Origin: Paraburkholderia sp. ZP32-5
Lineage (GTDB): Bacteria; Pseudomonadota; Gammaproteobacteria; Burkholderiales; Burkholderiaceae
Reading direction: 5' to 3'
DNA length: 64,000 bases
Assembly: GCF_021390495.1 (NCBI RefSeq)
Contig: NZ_JAJEJP010000003.1
Coordinates: 248,001 to 312,000, forward strand
Every line of letters begins with the position of its first letter. The first letter of the stretch is position 1. Below, one piece after another: positions 59,049-64,000 of the stretch. Both the position numbers and the translations under genes were made by a program. The notes beneath the pieces were generated by a model. That model ran no database searches and had not been told where the DNA came from. It saw only the letters and a list, made by a program, of their open reading frames with translations.

Positions 59049-60119
59049 TCAGCTTCTGGCCGAAGAGGTGAGTTGCGCAAAAGCGTCTTCGCAGAACAAC
59101 CGATAGTTGTCCGCGTTTTTTGCGGCCATCGCGCCGCTGACTTGGGCAAGCGCGTGACAAACCCTCGGACCGTAGCCCTGAGCGTCTCGGTTTTGATTGG
59201 TGACCGCGACGTTCAATCGAAGAAAAACGGCGTCGTTTGGCACATCGCTCAACCGCACGTCAGTAGTTTCCGCGAACAGGTGAGTGGCCTCATGCACGAT
59301 CGCGCCGCCGCGTGATACCTCCATGGCACCGACGACATCGCGCGAGTGGTACCGCGTAGGCTGCCCGCCTGTTTCGGATTCGTCGAAAAAGCAGGTTCCG
59401 AGGCGTATGTATGGCGCACCGTAGTAGGCGATGCCCCAAAACTCGTCGGAGCGGACCGCGGCAGCCATGCCGCGATCGGCGATACCGTTTTCCGAGAGAC
59501 CTAATGGATTGCCCCGTGCGGCTTGACCCGCGTAAAGCAGGCCTGTGCACCTGGTGGTTATACCGGTCAACGTCCGCTGAAGTACCAACTTCACGACATC
59601 CGGTCCGGCATTGCCGAACCAGCGCCTGAAAAGATTCTTGCGTTCGGTGAAATCTAAAGTCTCGATCACGCCGATACCTGCCGTCAGCTGATGGCCAGCC
59701 TCGTTCCAGGCAAGCCGGGTCTTTACACGCTCTGCGTGGTCTGAGTAAGCCCAATAACTGGCCCCGAAATAGAAGCCAGGACGGTCAGGCCCCGGCAAAT
59801 CATTTTTCGCGTCCTTGATGTAGTTAAAGTGCGCCTGCTGATCAAAGCTGCTCGGGCTCTGTTTCCTCGACTCTCCAGACTTCCGGATCAGTTCGGACGC
59901 TCGCCGATAGTCCACGAGTTCGGCCGCGGTATAGCCGCTGGTCGGTCGCAGCGTGATCGACTTGGCAAAGAAGCTCAGGTCCGAGTCTATGGCACGGACC
60001 TCTGCAGGCGACATGTCAGTCAGCCGACAGGCGATCCTTGCGCTAAGCGCGAGCCCGCTCGCGTCTAGCGAGTTATGCGCCAGCGCACCAAAGGCGGCCC
60101 CTATGTTGGTCTTTGCCAT
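59049..60119 (-). CDS. Putative M35-like (aspzincin) zinc metalloprotease
   Basis: 356 residues from ATG 60119, which has a GGGGGA 10 bp upstream; an in-frame ATG at 60404 would add 95 low-complexity residues. The catalytic motif is HEATH (residues 276-280) in RGGAIVHEATHLFAETTDV, with a TTDV in place of the GTxD third-ligand motif of M35 enzymes, and AAKNADNYRLFCEDAF near the end, as in Lys-specific metalloendopeptidases. DRPGFYFGASYWAYSDHAERVKTRLAW is upstream. No signal peptide is seen, so export would need a specialised system such as the T6SS. No immunity-like gene is adjacent. GC is lower than in neighbouring genes. Confidence 0.7.
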   Translation of the reverse strand: MAKTNIGAAFGALAHNSLDASGLALSARIACRLTDMSPAEVRAIDSDLSFFAKSITLRPTSGYTAAELVDYRRASELIRKSGESRKQSPSSFDQQAHFNYIKDAKNDLPGPDRPGFYFGASYWAYSDHAERVKTRLAWNEAGHQLTAGIGVIETLDFTERKNLFRRWFGNAGPDVVKLVLQRTLTGITTRCTGLLYAGQAARGNPLGLSENGIADRGMAAAVRSDEFWGIAYYGAPYIRLGTCFFDESETGGQPTRYHSRDVVGAMEVSRGGAIVHEATHLFAETTDVRLSDVPNDAVFLRLNVAVTNQNRDAQGYGPRVCHALAQVSGAMAAKNADNYRLFCEDAFAQLTSSARS

Positions 60120-60429
60120 GTGACTGCATTCCCCCGAGAATTGTTTGAATGACCGACTCGACGGTGTTGTTTCAACCGGTGTCGTTTCAACGCTATCTGC
60201 TTCGGCCGCCGCACCGATCGGTACTGAACTTTGCGACTCTCCATTCAAGGCCGCGCTCTTTTTCGCTGAGGCGTTAGGCGTAATCGGGTCTCTGAAAACC
60301 GGACGCTGGGAATTTACATCGGCACGTACTGGCGCGACATCCCATAAAAAGGCTAGTTTTGAGCGCTTTTGACCGGGATCGTTTTGTCCGTCACGAAAAT
60401 GCAATGCAGGTCCATATGGTCGTCAACTA
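60120..60429. other. Upstream region of the metalloprotease gene
   Basis: 310 bp. It contains the optional N-terminal extension of the protease (open to 60404), with a GTTTCAACCGGTGTC / GTTTCAACGC near-repeat at about 60168-60192 encoding VETTPVETT in that frame. No other gene seen. Confidence 0.4.
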
Positions 60430-62310
60430 TTACTGAATCCCCGCCGCCGACCGCGCAATCGTGCACGGAATCCGCAATACGATCGTGGTCCCAACGCCTC
60501 CGACGATGTCGAGCGCGGCATGCAGCGTCTTCGCACGGGTGCGCATACCCACGATGCCGCGCCCGCTTGCGCGCGCCCGAGTCGGATCGAAGCCATGGCC
60601 GTCGTCTGCGATTTCGATGCGCACGGCGTCGCCATCCGCGGCGGCGCCGATCCGTATCGTGCGTGCTTGCGCATGCTGGATCACGTTGTTGATGCTCTCC
60701 TGAACGATGCGCATGACCGCGAGCGCCTTGCCCGGTGTCATATGCACGATCTCGGGTAAAGGTGCGACGACGCCCCATTTGAGTTCGATGCCGAGTGCGT
60801 TCAGTCGCGGTTCGAGGCGAGTTCTGAGGTTGGCCAGCAGCGGGATCAGATCATGGCCGTTGAAGTCCAGCGAATCGATGATGGATCGCATGTCCTGAAT
60901 CGAATCCTCGATCGAACGCACTAGCGCGCCGCGTTCGACGTCCTCGCGTCGCGCGAGATGCAGCGCGGCGATCAGATGCGCGCCCATTCCGTCATGCATA
61001 TCCTGCAGAATCCGGTTTCTTTCGGCGGTGACCGCGTCGCGTTGCGCGCTCGCCGCCTGTTCGCGATCGAGGATGAATTGCTCCGCAAAAACGAACAGCA
61101 ACACGATGCAGAACGGCACCACGCCAAGCGTGCTCGTGCGCACCGAGTCCCAGGGCAGCCAGTCCATCACGATGAAGGCCGATTGCAGCATCGTCAGATT
61201 CCAGAACGTTGCGCTCAGCGCGAGCGCGCCGATCCGGATCGAGCGGATCCGCCACGCGCGCGCGAACATCCAGTAAAGGACGATGAAACGCAGCAGCGTA
61301 TGCGGCCACGCGAGCATCCACATCGGGTCGCCGGTTTTGCCGATGGCGTAGAACACGATCGCGGCGACAATCGTCGCGATCGATACCGCATGCCAGAGCA
61401 GCAGGAACCATCGCGCCGGGTGCGCGGCGAGACGATAGCCCACTATCGTGAATCCCCAGAGCAAAACGATATGGGCGATCAACCGCACGAAGACTTCCGT
61501 ATCCCGCGACACGGGAAACGACAACGTCAGGTACGAGCCGAGACTCAGGATGGCCACCACGGTCACGAGCTGGATCAGGTGTACGCTGCGCCGATGCCAC
61601 AGATGCGCAACCAGAAAAATCAGTGCGCCGATGATCATCACGAACACGGCATTGGGCAACACGACCTGCACGAAATGGCGCAGGGACTGACGGGATTCGA
61701 GCAGGGGCGCGGGTCCGATCTCGATCGCCGAAATGCCGCTGCGCATATTCGCGTCGCCCTGCAGGCGCACATATAGCGTGTTGTCTCCGCTGCGGAACAG
61801 GCCTGAAGGAAGCACGATGTACAGCGGCTTGTCGTTCATCGCCGAGCCCATGCGGCCGTGCGGCGTGTCGTAGGACACGTCGCCATTGAGCAGCGAGCCG
61901 TTCAGATAGAACGAAGCGACCAGCGAAACATGCGGCACATAAAGAGCAAGCGGTGCGTCGGGCATCGCATCGAGCCGGAAATGCGCGCGATACCAGGCAA
62001 ATCCACCCAGCCCCGGGTGGCTATCGACCCAGTTGTCGGGCAGCGTGACGGGTGCCCAGCCGGTGAGCGGCGGTGTCGGCGAAGCGGATGCGTTGAAGTC
62101 GGCGGCGCGCAGCGTCAAATCGATCGCGGCGGTGTCCGCAGCCTGCGCGGCGAAGCTGGAGAACGTGAGCGCTGCGACGAGCGCTGCGGTAAGCATCGTG
62201 GTGAACACAGCGGCGAGCGCGGCTTTGCGCATCACGCGGCAACGCAGCCAGGCACCGCGCGCGGCACGCGCTGCACAGCCCGCGCGCCGGGCGGGGATCG
62301 GGTGCGTCAA
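60430..62310 (-). CDS. Membrane sensor histidine kinase (7TM-type, HisKA_3)
   Basis: 626 residues. Signal-like N terminus, a periplasmic jelly-roll-like domain (about 60-215: WVDSHPGLGGFAWYRAHFRLD, LYVPHVSLVASFYLNGSLL), seven membrane helices (about 220-415), then a dimerisation domain with the phospho-acceptor His in RNRILQDMHDGMGAHL (about residue 440) and a HATPase with MRIVQESINNVIQHA, IEIADDGHGFD and GRGIVGMRTRA. The start overlaps the stop of the response regulator as ATGA, so the two are translated together. The ligand is unknown; the N-terminal fold suggests a carbohydrate or small ligand. Confidence 0.92.
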   Translation of the reverse strand: MTHPIPARRAGCAARAARGAWLRCRVMRKAALAAVFTTMLTAALVAALTFSSFAAQAADTAAIDLTLRAADFNASASPTPPLTGWAPVTLPDNWVDSHPGLGGFAWYRAHFRLDAMPDAPLALYVPHVSLVASFYLNGSLLNGDVSYDTPHGRMGSAMNDKPLYIVLPSGLFRSGDNTLYVRLQGDANMRSGISAIEIGPAPLLESRQSLRHFVQVVLPNAVFVMIIGALIFLVAHLWHRRSVHLIQLVTVVAILSLGSYLTLSFPVSRDTEVFVRLIAHIVLLWGFTIVGYRLAAHPARWFLLLWHAVSIATIVAAIVFYAIGKTGDPMWMLAWPHTLLRFIVLYWMFARAWRIRSIRIGALALSATFWNLTMLQSAFIVMDWLPWDSVRTSTLGVVPFCIVLLFVFAEQFILDREQAASAQRDAVTAERNRILQDMHDGMGAHLIAALHLARREDVERGALVRSIEDSIQDMRSIIDSLDFNGHDLIPLLANLRTRLEPRLNALGIELKWGVVAPLPEIVHMTPGKALAVMRIVQESINNVIQHAQARTIRIGAAADGDAVRIEIADDGHGFDPTRARASGRGIVGMRTRAKTLHAALDIVGGVGTTIVLRIPCTIARSAAGIQ

Positions 62311-62978
62311 CGGATCATCCCTTTGCGGCGTGCCTCGTTGATCGCCTGCATCCGGTTCGTGACCGCGAGCTTGCTGTAGATGTTCTTCACGTGCGTGGTG
62401 ACGGTGTGATGGGAGATCTTCAGTATCGCCGCCGTCTCCGCAACGGTAAAACCGTAGGCGATCTGCTCGAGAATGGCGAATTCGCGCGGCGTCAGATCCT
62501 GGATGTCTTTCGCGGCGCGCGGCGGCTTGCGTGCATCCGCAACTGAAGGCGCGAAGCGCTTCAGCAGATGCCGAGCGATCTGCGGCGACAGCGGCGCATC
62601 GCCGCTGACCACCAGCAATATCGAACGGGCGAATTCGTCGAGCGTCGTGTCCTTCAGCAGATAGCCGCGCGCGCCGGCCTCGATCGCGCGCACCACGTGC
62701 GCTTCGTCGCCGAAGACCGTGCTGACCAGCACCGCCGTTTCCGGCGACGACACCCTCAAACTTTCGATCAGCACGTCGCCATCGCCATCCGGCAGACCGA
62801 GATCGATGATCGCGACTTGCGCGTGCAGCTGCGCAAGCGCGGTCTGCGCTTCCGCGATCGTGGTCGCGGTGCCCACCAGCGTGAGCTGCGGATGCGTATC
62901 GACCATGCGCTCGAACGCTTCGCGCATCGCGGCATCGTCTTCCACCAGAAATACGCCGACCGGCGCGGTCTCGCTCAT
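62307..62978 (-). CDS. NarL/FixJ-family response regulator
   Basis: 223 residues. The receiver domain has acidic residues ED-D at 13-15, the phospho-acceptor Asp59 in AIIDLGLPDGDGD and Lys in GYLLKDTTLDE. The LuxR-type output domain (about 158-220) reads LTPREFAILEQIAYGFTVAETAAILKISHHTVTTHVKNIYSKLAVTNR. It is the first gene of a pair with the kinase at 60430. A 32-bp palindrome lies 30 bp upstream. Confidence 0.95.
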   Translation of the reverse strand: MSETAPVGVFLVEDDAAMREAFERMVDTHPQLTLVGTATTIAEAQTALAQLHAQVAIIDLGLPDGDGDVLIESLRVSSPETAVLVSTVFGDEAHVVRAIEAGARGYLLKDTTLDEFARSILLVVSGDAPLSPQIARHLLKRFAPSVADARKPPRAAKDIQDLTPREFAILEQIAYGFTVAETAAILKISHHTVTTHVKNIYSKLAVTNRMQAINEARRKGMIR

Positions 62979-63528
62979 ATCGGTATCGCCGAGAATGGTT
63001 GCGTTATGCGGCCGTAGCCGGCATGCCGGCTACGGCCGCGCGCGTATGGTAACGGATGCGTTGCGACACGACGCAGTTCGCGTTGCAGCCGCGCATCTCT
63101 CCCTTTTTCATGGGATGTGGATTCGTCCCGCGCTGATTACTCTTACGCGCGTTCGGAGTACGCCGGCGTTCAGCCGGCGGCTGCACCACACGAGGGCCAT
63201 CTCACGCTACGGGACTTTGAAACGCCGCAGTCGATTCGTTGGCCCGGGCTGCGCGACATTGGGACAGTTCGGCCTGGCGGCACAGGGGCATCGCTTTCTC
63301 GCGGCTGACCAAGGCGGGCCCGCGAGTTCATCACACCGACCGCGCAGCAATGAGCGGGTAGTCGATTGCCTCGATTCGCCGGCAAAGGCGATGCGGCAAT
63401 TCAAAGACAACATCGACGCTCGCGGTTCAGCCGGATCATCTGAAGCTTCCGTCGTGATCGTCGCCGAACCATAAAAACGAGGCCCGAGAAACAGTCGCCA
63501 CCGGAACCAAACACGGGGAATGTCGCAC
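62979..63528. other. Intergenic region before the autotransporter gene
   Basis: 550 bp with the palindrome at 63008-63039 near one end. Several open frames cross it on both strands, but none shows a ribosome site plus protein-like sequence. Confidence 0.5.
63008..63039. other. Perfect 32-bp palindrome upstream of the two-component operon
   Basis: GCGGCCGTAGCCGGCA is followed directly by its exact reverse complement with no spacer. It lies 30-61 bp upstream of the response regulator start, on the promoter side. As RNA it would fold into a very stable stem in either direction; as DNA it could bind a dimer. There is no flanking T-run in the sense needed for a terminator. Confidence 0.8.
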
Positions 63529-64000
63529 ATGAATCGCAGCTATCGCATTGTCTTCAATGCACGAGTCGGGGTATGGCAGGTGGTGTCCGAGCTTGCGATG
63601 GGCCGCGGAAAAAACAGACGGGCCGCGCATCGGCTGCTGCTGGCGGGGTGGCTCGGCGTTGCCGCGCTGACGGCCTCTGCGTTTGCCACGCCAGCGCTCG
63701 CTGACGACAACCTGCTGGTGGGCACGGGTGGCAATGGCGGCGCCGCAAACATCTTCGGAGGCGGGGGCGGCGGCGGGATTGGCGGTGGCGGCGGCGGCGG
63801 CGGCGGCGGCTACAGTGGCGGCGGCGGGGGCGGCATCACCGGTGGGAATGGCGGCAGTAGCGCCAGCCTCGGTGTCTTCGGTGGCGCCGGTGGTGCCGGC
63901 GGCGGTGATGCGACGGGTGGCGCAGGCGGCAGTCAGGGCGGTGGCCAGGGAGGGCTGGGCGGAGGAGGAGCAAGCGGCATCGGCGGCGCAGCCGGCGGCG
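63529..64000 (+). CDS. Gly-rich type V autotransporter/adhesin, N-terminal part (cut by window end)
   Basis: 157 codons are visible, open to the right edge. The N terminus MNRSYRIVFNARVGVWQVVSE followed by LAMGRGKNRR is an extended signal peptide region (ESPR) of large type V-secreted proteins, then a hydrophobic core (LLLAGWLGVAALTASAFATPALA). The mature part is almost only Gly with Ala, Ser and Asn (runs of up to ten Gly). Such N termini belong to autotransporters or trimeric adhesins that display repeats on the surface. The passenger type and C-terminal barrel lie beyond the window. Confidence 0.85.
   Translation, partial: MNRSYRIVFNARVGVWQVVSELAMGRGKNRRAAHRLLLAGWLGVAALTASAFATPALADDNLLVGTGGNGGAANIFGGGGGGGIGGGGGGGGGGYSGGGGGGITGGNGGSSASLGVFGGAGGAGGGDATGGAGGSQGGGQGGLGGGGASGIGGAAGG

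Noticed and set aside
60958..61776. 272-codon plus-strand frame opposite the histidine kinase
   Set aside because: Shadow of the kinase membrane region; no protein features.
63008..63039. Rho-independent terminator
   Set aside because: No T-run after the stem in either orientation, and it lies on the promoter side of the response regulator gene.

Overview
The window looks like chromosomal DNA of a high-GC Gram-negative betaproteobacterium, most likely Burkholderiaceae (Paraburkholderia-type). This rests on codon use, the trimeric porin, chaperone-usher fimbriae, OmpA-fused TssL, TagJ and a TagK-like protein, and the mix of LysR, AraC and LuxR regulators. No rRNA, tRNA, CRISPR array or insertion sequence was recognised.

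Layout. (a) 0-6.7 kb is ordinary metabolic DNA: the tail of an outer-membrane efflux protein, an APC-type basic amino acid antiporter, a Fur-family regulator, a LysR gene divergent from an M20 amidohydrolase, a porin and a BON-domain protein. (b) 7.0-44.2 kb is one composite island. It starts with an orphan RcsB/BvgA-type response regulator and a chaperone-usher fimbrial operon (major pilin, chaperone, usher, minor pilin). A TssL-like DotU/OmpA protein follows the minor pilin after only 31 bp. Then come the plus-strand T6SS genes tssB-tssC-hcp-tssJ-tssK-tssL-tssM-vgrG-PAAR-rhs. On the minus strand, ending head-on against rhs, lies tagK-tagJ-tssE-tssF-tssG-tssA followed by a two-domain FimH-like adhesin and a GT60-type polypeptide GlcNAc-transferase. 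clpV diverges from tagK. (c) 44.2-50 kb holds a gene-free stretch, a SHOCT membrane protein, a 15-bp minisatellite, a lipoprotein, a strong bidirectional terminator, a phospholipase-D-type lipoprotein and a CREST-like membrane hydrolase. (d) 49.5-53.8 kb resembles the dau (D-arginine utilisation) set: DauR-like regulator, ornithine-cyclodeaminase-family dehydrogenase, basic amino acid binding protein and FAD D-amino acid dehydrogenase. (e) 53.8-64 kb holds a duplicated-domain lipoprotein, an AI-2E transporter, a duplicated outer-membrane barrel, an AraC regulator with a VOC protein, an M35-like metalloprotease, a two-component system and the start of a Gly-rich autotransporter.

Most interesting signals. 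First, a nearly invariant 14-bp inverted repeat, TGGGCAACNGCCCA, occurs upstream of the pilin operon, upstream of tssB, and in the clpV/tagK divergent promoter. Its 7-2-7-like geometry suits a NarL/LuxR-type regulator, and such a response regulator starts the island. Adhesion and injection therefore look like one regulon. Second, VgrG carries a tail of about 254 residues of Pro-Thr/Pro-Glu repeats, and the T6SS locus encodes a GT60-type transferase, a family known from eukaryotes to add GlcNAc to Thr or hydroxyproline. Enzyme and acceptor may be a pair, giving a glycosylated T6SS spike. Third, the Rhs protein between them has only 46 residues after its core, a degraded cleavage motif and no immunity gene, and its 3' end overlaps the transferase gene by 96 bp.
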